A stretch of 29,135 nucleotides of DNA from CAZVEV01 sp964625865. GTDB lineage: Bacteria; Planctomycetota; Phycisphaerae; SM23-33. Of this stretch, positions 1 to 7,387 are shown piece by piece (position 1 is the stretch's first letter; each line of letters starts with the position of its first letter). The translations under genes and the position numbers were made by a program. The notes beneath the pieces were generated by a model, which was not told where the DNA came from, did not search any database, and saw only the letters and a program-made list of their open reading frames with translations. Where the stretch lies: positions 1 to 29,135 of the forward strand of contig CAZVEV010000044.1 in NCBI GenBank assembly GCA_964625865.1, given 5' to 3'.

Positions 1-334
1 ATCGATACTCGCCTTCGGCCGGACACATCTGGTCCCACTTCATGCAGTTTTCCGGCGTGACCGAATCGAACTGGGACTCCAGCAGCCGCAGTTCAGCGGG
101 CGTGAAGCGCGTCTCGAACCGGGTGGGGACGGCCACCCCGATCAGGGGGCGTCCGGCCGCGAGTTTGCGGAGAGAGGGCATCGGCGCCGCATCGGCTGCC
201 CCCACCGTCCGCAGGGCGAGTCCGCCCAGGATGCCGCAGGACGTCCACTTCAGAATCGCCCTACGCGAACAGCCCGCGGGCTGATGTGAGTCCTGCACAG
301 TTGCTCTCTCGTGTCCGGCTGAATCGGTTGTCAT
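1..334 (-). CDS. GH10 endo-1,4-beta-xylanase, N-terminal part (runs off the left edge)
   Basis: The minus strand is open from an ATG at 334 to the window edge, giving 111 codons. The visible protein has a twin-arginine-like signal (residues SRRAILK, then a hydrophobic GILGGLAL stretch), so it is probably exported. It then enters a glycoside hydrolase family 10 N-terminus: IGVAVPTRF, FTPAELRLLESQF and VTPENCMKW. The segment with ENCMKW and a following PAEGEYR is characteristic of the GH10 TIM barrel, where this Asn/Lys/Trp region lines the substrate subsites. The catalytic Glu residues lie beyond the window. A GTG at 298 is an alternative start that would still keep the signal. GH10 enzymes cleave internal beta-1,4-xylosidic bonds in xylan, and a nearby GH97 gene fits polysaccharide use. 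The family call is fairly secure; the exact start is less so. Confidence 0.8.
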   Translation of the reverse strand, partial: MTTDSAGHERATVQDSHQPAGCSRRAILKWTSCGILGGLALRTVGAADAAPMPSLRKLAAGRPLIGVAVPTRFETRFTPAELRLLESQFDSVTPENCMKWDQMCPAEGEYR

Positions 335-848
335 CTGTGACCGCCTCGTTCCTTCTCGATGCGGAGATGGTACCACCAATCGCCCGGCACGGCGAGGACA
401 AGAGCCAGCCGCCGTGCCCGGCAGGGAGCGTGTGCGATATGGTGAAGATAGGGTTTTCCCTATCTTCGGGAATCCCCCAATAGCCAGGCGTCCGACAAAG
501 CACTACAAAAGCAGTGAGCGTACGGTACCACGCGCTGCTGCCCCAAAGGGGCGTGTGAAACGAATCTCGGACTGCTGGCTGGGAGCGCGTCCCGACGCCA
601 TCGTGCAGGGCAGCCGACGAGTGAAAAGGAGAACGATATGACGTGAAGCAGGGACCTGCGCCGGCGGCGCCTGCTGCTAATGCGGCCTCGACCGCCTGCG
701 CCCGTTGTCGTACACACGGGGGCGCCGATGGGGCGTCCCTCGCCGAGCAGTGTCTGTCCGGCGCCGGGAATAGCGGCGCCCGTCCAGACAACGCCGTCCT
801 CCGGATGAGGACGTTCTCAATCAGTGAATTGCGACGAAAGGACTACCC
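335..848. other. Intergenic region between divergent xylanase and exported-protein genes
   Basis: About 510 bases with no gene I can support. Short open frames on both strands here have no recognisable domain. The stretch contains a perfect hairpin at 444-467. It also has an AAAAGGAG motif near 627-634 followed by an ATG at 638 that hits a stop after two codons. A GTG at 643 opens a 70-codon frame that overlaps the next gene, but its sequence looks like ordinary non-coding GC-rich DNA. The promoters of the divergent genes should lie here, but I could not identify them convincingly. Confidence 0.5.
444..467. other. Perfect hairpin with TTTT loop
   Basis: A 10-bp perfect inverted repeat (GAAGATAGGG and its complement) encloses a TTTT loop. 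It lies between divergently transcribed genes, so it is not an obvious 3' terminator of either. It could be a leader hairpin, a regulator site or a terminator of an unseen transcript. No T-run follows on either strand. Confidence 0.5.
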
Positions 849-1355
849 ATGTTGAAGAGAAAGAACCTAGCCATTGCAGCAGCCCTGCTCGTTATGGCCG
901 CCGTCGCCTCAACCGGCGCCGCGCAGACAGAAGACGTGCGGCGCACGATTGTGGGGCGATTCGCCCTGGAAGTGAAGGCGGGCCTGACCGGGCTGGTCAC
1001 ACCGGTGGTCGTTCGCCTGGAAGGCCGCGGCAGGGCAAACGCCCAACGATCCGTCCTGGTGGACATCGGGCCGCTGACCGGCTCCGGGGCGAAGGCCCGC
1101 GTTGAGATCGAGCCCCTTCGGCGGTGCGGGCCTGCGGGCAACTGCTTCCATGGCCGCGGAACGGCCGTCGTTGCGGTAGGGAACCGGACGTACAAGTTCC
1201 GCCTGATCGTCCGGGGACGCATGTATCACACGTCGACCGGCGCGGTGATGAGGGGCAGCTTCGTGTCGGTCGGGACCAACAGCAAGTGCCCCCGCTTCCA
1301 CGGCAAGTTCGCCGGACCGAAGGTCAGCCTGACGCCGGCCGAACTGGCACCGTAG
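849..1355 (+). CDS. Small exported protein of unknown function
   Basis: This 168-residue protein starts at an ATG preceded by GAAAGGA at a suitable distance. The first 25 residues form a typical Sec signal peptide: LKRK, then a hydrophobic AIAAALLVMAAVAS core ending in TGAAQ. The mature part is about 143 residues, rich in Val, Gly and Arg, with beta-strand-like alternation. It has three cysteines (RRC, GNC and SKC); the first two are close enough to form a small loop. I do not recognise a family. It is followed by a strong hairpin and faces the FG-GAP/DUF1080 gene tail to tail. Predicted extracytoplasmic; no functional claim is made. Confidence 0.65.
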   Translation: MLKRKNLAIAAALLVMAAVASTGAAQTEDVRRTIVGRFALEVKAGLTGLVTPVVVRLEGRGRANAQRSVLVDIGPLTGSGAKARVEIEPLRRCGPAGNCFHGRGTAVVAVGNRTYKFRLIVRGRMYHTSTGAVMRGSFVSVGTNSKCPRFHGKFAGPKVSLTPAELAP

Positions 1356-1385
1356 CCGCGCGTCGGCGGACTGAGATGAAAGAAC

Positions 1386-1426
1386 GCGAAGCCGCAAGCG
1401 GCCCCAAGCGCCGCTTGCGGCTTCGC
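1386..1426. terminator. Hairpin between convergent genes, possible bidirectional terminator
   Basis: A perfect 16-bp inverted repeat (GCGAAGCCGCAAGCGG and its complement) with a 9-nt loop lies between two genes that converge here. The position fits a shared terminator. There is no uridine tract on either strand, so intrinsic termination is uncertain; it may instead be a REP-like hairpin that protects 3' ends. Confidence 0.5.
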
Positions 1427-1467
1427 ACAAAGGGGACAAGGGGGGTCGCTGAGCGCAGACGACCGCT

Positions 1468-3195
1468 CTACCGACCGGACAGTTCCCGGATCGAGATGTC
1501 CTTGTAGCGGACCTCGCTCGCCTTGCCGCCGTGAATCTGCAACCCGATCATGCCCTTGCGCCAGACCTTCGGGTCCGGCTCGGTGAAGTCGACGGTCTGG
1601 TAGCCGTTCAGCCACAACTGAACCCGCTTGCCTTCGCAGCGGATGACGTACTGGTTCCACCCGTCGCGCTTCAGGACGGCGGCGAGTTTGGTCTTGTCCG
1701 GACGGGCCAGCACGCGGCGGCGGCGCGACTCGTCGTAGAGGCAGCCCCACCAGTTCTGGCCCACATCCGCCTGGTAGCCGATCACCTCGTGATGGTTGGG
1801 TATGCGGCGGCTGCGGATCTGGATCCCCGCATTACCCTTGCCCTCGACGAGCATCACCTTCAGCCGCAGCTCGAAGTCGCCGTATTCCTTGGTCGTGCAG
1901 AGGAACTCGTTTCGCGGGATGCGTTCTTTCATCGTCCCGCCGACGATCGCGCCGTTCTCGATGCGGAACCACTTGAGATTGCCCTCCCAGCCGGTGAAGG
2001 TCTTGCCGTCAAACAGCGACGCGAACCCGGCGGGCGCCACGGGGCCGCGGTCCTGCAGGAACACGTGCACGCCCTTCTTGTTCGACGTGACGATGTCCGG
2101 CCTGCCGTCGGCGTTGAGGTCGGTCACCTCGAACTGCGTGCCGACGCCGGATGCGTCGTCGATCTTGTGCGGCACGAACCGTACGGTGCCCTTGCTCGGG
2201 CGCTGAAGCTCGAACCAGTAGAGCACCTGCGGGTCTTTGCCCCCCGGGTCCTTTCCGTTGTGGGCGTAATACCGCTTGCCCGTGACCAGGTCCTTCAGCC
2301 CGTCGCCGTTGATGTCGACCAGGTGGAGCGCGTGCGTCTGCGAGAAGTCCTTGCATATCTCGCGCTGCGTGTAGCCCGCCGCGGTCTTCTCGAACCACCA
2401 GATCCCGTACTTGTGGGCTGACGAGGTGATGATGTCGTTGTCGCCGTCGCCGTCGACGTCGTAGGCGTGCATGTCCGCACAGTCCGGGCCGAGGGCGACC
2501 TTGTGGAACGTCCACGGACCCTTCGTCCGGTCGGCCGGCGCTTCCCACCAGCCTTGCGGGACCAGGATGTCGTTTCGCCCGTCGCCGTTGACGTCGCCGC
2601 AGCCCAGCCCGTGGGCGAACCGCTTCGTGCCCGGCGCCTTGGGGCCGCTGATCGCGTGGGCGTCCCACAGCGCCGCGGTGTCCTTGCCCGCCGCATACCA
2701 CGTCATCTTCCCGTCCGTCCCGACAATGAGCCTTCGCACCCCGTCGCCCAGCAGGTCGGCGAAGATCGGCGTTTCGTTGCAGGCGCTGCGGGTGACGGTG
2801 TGTCGCTTCCAGTGTCCTGCCTTGTTCCGGGGGTTGGCGTACCAGAAGCACTCCTTGCCCGGGAAGCCGATCACGATCGAGTCGACCCAGCCGTCGCCGT
2901 TGACGTCGGCGGCGAAGTTGGCGAAGCAGTTGCTGTATCCGCCTGCCGCCTTGTACGTGCCCACCTTCCGCACCTCGTGCATCGTCCAGTTCGGCGCCTC
3001 GTACCACACGTCGCCGGTCAGAATGTCCGTCTTGCCGTCGCGGTTCACGTCACCGGTGGCCACCCCTTCGGCCCGGAACGTCTTGTCGACCACGACCTTG
3101 CGGAACCGCACCTCGCCACGGGCCGACAGGGCGGTCAGGCCCGCCGCGGTCACCATCACCGCCAGGCCTATCCTTGCATGGACGCGTGTACTCAT
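1468..3195 (-). CDS. Exported FG-GAP/VCBS repeat protein with C-terminal DUF1080 (LamG-like) domain
   Basis: The protein has 575 residues from the ATG at 3195, which has AAGGAG seven bases upstream; a GTG two codons earlier (3201) is less well placed. The N-terminus is a signal peptide ending near ALSARG. Residues of about 30-380 hold repeated FG-GAP/VCBS-type calcium-binding motifs, including DVNRDGKTD, DVNGDGWVD, DVNGDGRND, DVDGDGDND, DINGDGLKD and DLNADGRPD, typical of a seven-bladed propeller. The last 190 residues match DUF1080 (3-keto-disaccharide hydrolase family, LamG-like fold): FASLFDGKTFTGWEG, FLCTTKEYGDFEL, GNAGIQIRSR and GMIGLQIHGG. This architecture is common in Planctomycetota and suggests a secreted carbohydrate-binding or hydrolytic protein. 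The enzyme activity in this combination is inferred, not shown. Confidence 0.85.
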   Translation of the reverse strand: MSTRVHARIGLAVMVTAAGLTALSARGEVRFRKVVVDKTFRAEGVATGDVNRDGKTDILTGDVWYEAPNWTMHEVRKVGTYKAAGGYSNCFANFAADVNGDGWVDSIVIGFPGKECFWYANPRNKAGHWKRHTVTRSACNETPIFADLLGDGVRRLIVGTDGKMTWYAAGKDTAALWDAHAISGPKAPGTKRFAHGLGCGDVNGDGRNDILVPQGWWEAPADRTKGPWTFHKVALGPDCADMHAYDVDGDGDNDIITSSAHKYGIWWFEKTAAGYTQREICKDFSQTHALHLVDINGDGLKDLVTGKRYYAHNGKDPGGKDPQVLYWFELQRPSKGTVRFVPHKIDDASGVGTQFEVTDLNADGRPDIVTSNKKGVHVFLQDRGPVAPAGFASLFDGKTFTGWEGNLKWFRIENGAIVGGTMKERIPRNEFLCTTKEYGDFELRLKVMLVEGKGNAGIQIRSRRIPNHHEVIGYQADVGQNWWGCLYDESRRRRVLARPDKTKLAAVLKRDGWNQYVIRCEGKRVQLWLNGYQTVDFTEPDPKVWRKGMIGLQIHGGKASEVRYKDISIRELSGR

Positions 3196-3261
3196 AGCCA
3201 CACTCCTTCACATCGGGGCACTCTCGTTTGGTCCGTCCAGCCTCGGCAGGACCGTCTTGAG

Positions 3262-3291
3262 ACGATAATCGCTGTCTCCGGTCTTCGTCAA
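3262..3291 (-). promoter_or_regulatory. Candidate sigma70-type promoter for the FG-GAP/DUF1080 gene
   Basis: On the minus strand, TTGACG (3291-3286) is followed after 18 bases by TATCGT (3267-3262). Predicted transcription would start about 60 bases before the start codon at 3195. Found by eye only. Confidence 0.4.
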
Positions 3292-3329
3292 CAGGCGTGT
3301 CGCGGTGACCGCAGCCAGACGCCCTGGCA

Positions 3330-3430
3330 CGCACGAGGCCGCGGCCTGAGCGACGATCTGGCGGCCGAAGGGGTAAGAGGTGCGTAGAGACGTGGCATGC
3401 GGCTACGGGGCGTTTATGGGGCTTGGCCGG
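3330..3430 (+). repeat. Dispersed ~100-bp repeat, copy A
   Basis: This sequence matches the reverse complement of 17282-17401. Both copies open with the same 18 bases (CGCACGAGGCCGCGGCCT, which includes a 12-bp perfect palindrome). They continue with a diverged AGCGA-GATC-CGG-GGGGTAAG section, and end with GGCGTTTATGGG and TTGGCCG. The middle about 30 bases differ. Copy A lies between divergent genes and copy B between convergent genes, so a shared promoter role is unlikely. It could be a non-autonomous mobile element or a structured RNA. Function unknown. Confidence 0.65.
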
Positions 3431-3499
3431 GTGCCGTGACTTGCCGAGCAACCAGGCCGTGCCGTGGTTGCCGCTTCGCGTCAAGCGACGGCACCCGGC
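3426..3499. repeat. REP-like imperfect palindrome upstream of the GH97 gene
   Basis: GCCGGGTGCCGT at 3426-3437 is exactly complementary to 3488-3499. Inside it, CTTG and a GCAACCA-type segment pair less perfectly with the right half. The right half recurs in the opposite orientation at 5655-5688, beyond the GH97 gene, with 31 of 34 bases identical. This marks a dispersed REP-like family with copies on both sides of that gene. Confidence 0.6.
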
Positions 3500-3500
3500 G

Positions 3501-3529
3501 TTGATGTTCCACTGTGCGCGTGCTATATG
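3501..3529 (+). promoter_or_regulatory. Candidate promoter of the GH97 gene
   Basis: TTGATG (3501-3506) and TATATG (3524-3529) are separated by 17 bases, with a TGC extended -10 motif. The predicted start of transcription is about 70 bases before the ATG at 3607. Visual match only. Confidence 0.45.
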
Positions 3530-3606
3530 ATGGGTGCGTCAGGTCGCCACGGTGTGACTGAAACGAATCCGGCATCAGTGTCCTGCTATCTGAGGAAGGC
3601 CCCGTC

Positions 3607-5550
3607 ATGGATATACGAACCGTAGGTCGCATCCGACTGAGAGCGGTGCTTGCCCTGGCAACTGGTGTCGTGTGCGTCGGGGCGACTTCCGTGCTCGGCC
3701 AGGCGAAGGGCCTGGCATCTCCCGACGGTCGCCTCAGCGTGACCGTCGAGGTCGCCGATGGACGCTGCACGTACCGCCTGCAGCGTGACGGCAAGACGCT
3801 TGTGCGGACCAGCGGGCTGGGGCTGGAGATCAAAGACATGGCGGCCGCAGGATGGCGGGAAGTCAAGCGGTCGCGCCGGAGTCACGACAGCACGTGGAAG
3901 CCGGTGTGGGGCAAGTGCGAGACGGTTCGCGACCACTACACCGAGATGGTCGTCTCGCTGACCTCGTCGGCGCCAAAGGCGCCGGCGATGGACGTGGTGT
4001 GGCGTGCGTACGACGACGGCGTCGCGGTCAGATACGTGCTGCGCGGCGGGGCCGCTACGCCCAAGAAGGTACGGATCACCGGCGACCTGACGGAGTTCAA
4101 CTTCGCCCAGGACGCCCCCGCGTGGTTCTATAACGGTGAACGGGCGAACCTGCACGAGAAGCTCTCGGCGGCCAAGGGGCGGCGAAGACTGCCCGCCACC
4201 GTCAAGGTCAGCGACTCGTGCACGCTGGCCGTCCTCGAAGCTGCCCTGTACGGGTTCGGTTGGATGGAACTGAGCGGCAGGGCGGGGGCGCCGTCATTCA
4301 AGACCCAGATCCGTCCCTGCGACGTGTCCCTGCCGTTTTCGTCGCCGTGGCGGGTGATCATGGCCGCCGACCGGCCCGGCCAACTGGTCGACTCAAACCT
4401 GCTGGCGAACCTCAACCCGCCCTGCGCGATCGACGACCCGTCCTGGATCAAGCCCGGCGTGTCGTTCTGGGACTGGCGCGCGTGGGGCCACAAGGCCCGC
4501 GACTTCACGTACGACCTGAGCATGCCCTCCTGGAAGCGTTTCGTGGACCTCGCCGCCGAGACCGGCATATCGTACGTCCTGCTCGACGCCGACTGGTACG
4601 GGCCGGAGTTCGACGCCAAGTCGGACCCCACCAGCACGGAAAAGAGCGTCCCCTCGCTGATCAAATACGCCCGGAGCAAGGGCGTCGGCGTGTTCCTGTA
4701 CCTCAACGACGTCGGGGCCACCAAGTACGGCCTCGAACGCGTGCTCCGCTCGTTCTCGCAGTGGGGCGCCTCGGGCGTGAAGTACGGCTTCATGCGCAAA
4801 CCCGCCGGCCGCCCGAAGGTCGACTGGACGCGGAAGGTCATCTCCCTGTGCGCCAAGTACAAGCTCATGTGCAACTTCCACGACGGCCCCGTGCCGCCCT
4901 CGGGCGACTACCGCACCTGGCCGAACTGCCTGACCCGCGAGTACTGCCACGCCCAGTCCGACGCCAAGCGGGCCTTTACGCCCGGGACGTTCACGACGGC
5001 CGTCTTCGTCAACGGGCTCGCCGGGCCGCTCGACATGAACAACGGCATGCTGGATCTGAACAACTCGAAGCGCCAGCGGCCGAAGGTCTTCGCGGAGATC
5101 CCGTCGACCATCACCGCCGAGGCCGCCCGCACGCTGATCGTCTTCAGCGGGCTGACGGTCGTGCCCGACTCGGCGGACTCCTACCGTGAGCACCCGCGGC
5201 TTCTCGATTTCATCGCCGCCCAGAAGATGCCCTGGCACCAGAGCCGTACCCTCGCCGGCGAGATCGGCCAGTACATCGTCATGATGCGCCGCACCGGCAA
5301 GACCGTCCTGGTCGCGGCGGCGACCAACGAGCAGGCCCGCACGCTGACGATTCCGCTGGACTTCCTGGGCAAAGGGGCGTACCGCGCGGTGGTCTCCGAG
5401 GACGCGTCCGACGCGCACTACCTGAACAACCGCGAGGCGTACCGGGTACGCGTGGAGGAAGTGACGGCGGCCGACAAGATGAAGATCACGATGGCCCCCG
5501 GCGGCGGGTGCAGCATCCTCCTGGTACCCACGTCATCGCGTACGCGGTAG
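3607..5550 (+). CDS. Glycoside hydrolase family 97 (alpha-glucosidase/alpha-galactosidase type)
   Basis: This 647-residue protein is typical in length for GH97. A signal peptide (VLALATGVVCVGATSVLGQA) is followed by the GH97 N-terminal beta-sandwich that starts LASPDGRLSVTVEV. The TIM barrel includes GVSFWDWRAWG, YVLLDADWYG, GVGVFLYLND, LMCNFHDGPVPPSG and PNCLTREY. The C-terminal beta domain ends GGGCSILLVP. At the barrel position where retaining GH97 enzymes carry an Asp nucleophile (a VKVDF-type motif), this protein has VKYGF, with Gly at residue 394. From family knowledge, Gly there is a feature of the inverting SusB-type branch, so an inverting alpha-glucosidase is the better guess. Likely periplasmic or secreted. 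It is monocistronic by appearance, with its own promoter and a strong downstream hairpin. Confidence 0.88.
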   Translation: MDIRTVGRIRLRAVLALATGVVCVGATSVLGQAKGLASPDGRLSVTVEVADGRCTYRLQRDGKTLVRTSGLGLEIKDMAAAGWREVKRSRRSHDSTWKPVWGKCETVRDHYTEMVVSLTSSAPKAPAMDVVWRAYDDGVAVRYVLRGGAATPKKVRITGDLTEFNFAQDAPAWFYNGERANLHEKLSAAKGRRRLPATVKVSDSCTLAVLEAALYGFGWMELSGRAGAPSFKTQIRPCDVSLPFSSPWRVIMAADRPGQLVDSNLLANLNPPCAIDDPSWIKPGVSFWDWRAWGHKARDFTYDLSMPSWKRFVDLAAETGISYVLLDADWYGPEFDAKSDPTSTEKSVPSLIKYARSKGVGVFLYLNDVGATKYGLERVLRSFSQWGASGVKYGFMRKPAGRPKVDWTRKVISLCAKYKLMCNFHDGPVPPSGDYRTWPNCLTREYCHAQSDAKRAFTPGTFTTAVFVNGLAGPLDMNNGMLDLNNSKRQRPKVFAEIPSTITAEAARTLIVFSGLTVVPDSADSYREHPRLLDFIAAQKMPWHQSRTLAGEIGQYIVMMRRTGKTVLVAAATNEQARTLTIPLDFLGKGAYRAVVSEDASDAHYLNNREAYRVRVEEVTAADKMKITMAPGGGCSILLVPTSSRTR

Positions 5551-5578
5551 CGCATGTCCGGGTCGATTGCGAACACCC

Positions 5579-5614
5579 CATTTCGCCCCGGGTGTGTTCA
5601 CCCGGGGCGAAATG
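5579..5614. terminator. Strong hairpin between convergent genes
   Basis: A perfect 16-bp stem (CATTTCGCCCCGGGTG and its complement) closes on a TGTT loop between the GH97 gene and the convergent znuB-like gene. A GATTTCTT stretch follows on the plus strand. This is the best terminator candidate in the window, most likely for the GH97 transcript and possibly acting in both directions. Confidence 0.65.
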
Positions 5615-5654
5615 CCCGATTTCTTGCGGTGAGGCGGCGGGTGTTCGGCGCGAC

Positions 5655-5688
5655 GGGTGTCGTGGCCTGACGCGAAGCGGCAACCACG
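5655..5688. repeat. REP-like repeat, second partial copy
   Basis: 31 of 34 bases match the reverse complement of the right half of the palindrome at 3426-3499, including an exact 21-base match (5668-5688 with 3463-3483). It sits just beyond the end of the minus-strand permease gene. The two copies flank the GH97 gene in inverted orientation. Confidence 0.6.
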
Positions 5689-5695
5689 TGGAGAC

Positions 5696-6607
5696 CTACG
5701 TTCGCTTGAATCCCACGCGGATCAGCGTCCGGGCGGTGATGACCCCCAGGAACAGGCCCGCCGACAGGACGATGATCGTTGCCCCCGACGACAGGCCGGG
5801 CCCGTAGCTGACGGCCAGCCCCGCCGCCGTCTGGACGGCGCAGAGCAGGCCGGCGAGCACCATCATCCGCGAGAGGCGCCGCGTGAACTGGCTCGCCGTG
5901 GCGGCTGGAAGCGTCAGCAGGGCGATGACCATGACCACGCCGACAATCGCGGCCAGCAGCACGACCGTCAGGGCCGCAAGGCAGAGCAGGAGCATGTAAT
6001 AGCCGTCGACCCGCAGGCCTCGCGTCCGGGCGAACTCCTCGTCGAAGCACACCGCGAGGAACTGCTTGTACAGCAGCAGCGAGATCGTCACGACCCCCAC
6101 GTCGAGGACCGCCATCAGCGCCAGGTGCTCGCCGGTGACCATCAGGATGTCGCCGAACAGGTACCGCGTCAGGTGCTGCTGGTAGCCGGGAGTCGCCCAC
6201 ATGAACAGCACGCCCGCGGACATGCCCACCGCCCACATCGCGCTGATGATCGTGTCTTCTCGCTGCTTGAAGCGCATCGACACCACGCCGATCAGCGCCG
6301 CGGCGGCCAGGGCGGCCAGCACGGCCCCGGTCATGGGCGTCAGCCACTGGCGCCCCCACAGCGGGTCGACCCACGACCAGCCCAGGGCCTGCCTGCAATA
6401 GACGGCCGCCCCCATGCCGCCCAGCACGCAGTGGGCGATGCCGCCGGCGATGTACGATATCCGTCGGACCACCACGTACGAGCCGATCACCCCGCAGGCC
6501 ACGCTCAGCAGCACGCCCGCCGCCAGGGCGGTCAGCAGCACGCCCATCTGGCCGCCGCCGGCGAGGACGGCAAGCTCGGCCTGGAGATCCGCGAAGAACT
6601 GGCTCAT
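5696..6607 (-). CDS. znuB: Metal ABC transporter permease (ABC-3 family, ZnuB-like)
   Basis: The 303-residue integral membrane protein has about eight or nine hydrophobic segments and the features of the ABC-3 family of zinc/manganese/iron permeases. These include an early LLTALAAGVLLSVACGVIGS segment followed by YVVVRR, a GGIAHCVLGGMG stretch, and a late MVIALLTLPAATA motif. It forms the membrane channel that moves metal released by the substrate-binding lipoprotein. Its ATG overlaps the ATPase stop codon by 4 bases, so the two are translationally coupled. The metal specificity (zinc versus manganese) cannot be decided from the permease; the His-rich partner favours zinc. Confidence 0.88.
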   Translation of the reverse strand: MSQFFADLQAELAVLAGGGQMGVLLTALAAGVLLSVACGVIGSYVVVRRISYIAGGIAHCVLGGMGAAVYCRQALGWSWVDPLWGRQWLTPMTGAVLAALAAAALIGVVSMRFKQREDTIISAMWAVGMSAGVLFMWATPGYQQHLTRYLFGDILMVTGEHLALMAVLDVGVVTISLLLYKQFLAVCFDEEFARTRGLRVDGYYMLLLCLAALTVVLLAAIVGVVMVIALLTLPAATASQFTRRLSRMMVLAGLLCAVQTAAGLAVSYGPGLSSGATIIVLSAGLFLGVITARTLIRVGFKRT

Positions 6608-7371
6608 CCGCTGCCCCCCTCGGCGTCATGGATCGCGCAGTTGTGGTCGTGTCGGACCAGTCGCACGTCGTGGCCGTACAGGTCCCGCATCAGTTCGCCC
6701 GTCAGTTTGTCGGTCGGGTGGACCGCTACGTCTCCGTGGACGCAGATGACCTTGGTGACCAGTTGCGTGACGAACCCCATGTCATGCGAGACAATGACCA
6801 GCGCCATGCGGTCGCCCAGACGCCCGAGCAACTGGTGGAACTCGGCCTCCACGCCGATGTCCAGGTTGGCCGTCGGCTCGTCGAGCAGGAGCAGTTTCGG
6901 GTCCGAGGCCAGTGCGCGGGCGATCAGCACGCGCTGGCGCTGTCCGCCGGACAGCGCCGCAAACGGGCGTCTGCGCAGGTCGGACAGGCCCACCTCGGCC
7001 AGCGCCTTGTCCGCGGCGCGATGGTCCTCGCGGCGGTAGGGGCCCCACGTCCGGCTCCGCCCCAGGCGGCCCATCAGCACCACGTCGGTCACGCTGACGG
7101 GGAACTGCGGGTCGAACGCCGCGTGCTGCGGTGCATAGCCCACGTCGCGGCGCCCGACGGCGGGGGGACGGCCGAACACTTTCACGCTGCCGCGGTCGGG
7201 GGCCAGCAGGCCGAGGATGAGTTTGACCAGCGTCGTCTTGCCGCCCCCGTTCGGGCCGACCATGCAGACCTGCTCGCCCGCATCGACGCGCAGGGTCACG
7301 TTGCGCAGCACGGGCTGGTCGTCGTAGGCAAACGACAGGTCGGATATCTCGATTGCAGGCGATTCGGCCAT
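6604..7371 (-). CDS. znuC: Metal ABC transporter ATP-binding protein (ZnuC-like)
   Basis: The 255-residue ATPase powers the importer. Walker A is GPNGGGKTT at residues 39-47, the ABC signature LSGGQ at 140-144, and Walker B LLLLDEP at 160-166; a switch His follows in IVSHD. The C-terminal tail (RLVRHDHNCAIHD) is rich in His and Cys, which could sense or bind metal; this is inferred. The gene starts 16 bases after the lipoprotein stop and overlaps the permease by 4 bases, giving a compact three-gene operon. Confidence 0.9.
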   Translation of the reverse strand: MAESPAIEISDLSFAYDDQPVLRNVTLRVDAGEQVCMVGPNGGGKTTLVKLILGLLAPDRGSVKVFGRPPAVGRRDVGYAPQHAAFDPQFPVSVTDVVLMGRLGRSRTWGPYRREDHRAADKALAEVGLSDLRRRPFAALSGGQRQRVLIARALASDPKLLLLDEPTANLDIGVEAEFHQLLGRLGDRMALVIVSHDMGFVTQLVTKVICVHGDVAVHPTDKLTGELMRDLYGHDVRLVRHDHNCAIHDAEGGSG

Positions 7372-7387
7372 TACGGTCTCACCGGTG

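Noticed and set aside
261..791. A 176-codon minus-strand open frame overlapping the xylanase start
   Set aside because: No signal peptide, domain or ribosome-binding site; it overlaps the real GH10 start in another frame and has a random GC-rich composition.
643..855. Small plus-strand frame from GTG 643 behind an AAAAGGAG motif
   Set aside because: The ATG nearest the motif stops after two codons, the GTG frame has no recognisable features and it overlaps the well-supported exported-protein gene.
1531..2421. Long plus-strand frame opposite the FG-GAP/DUF1080 gene
   Set aside because: Antisense shadow of a GC-rich gene with clear domains on the other strand.
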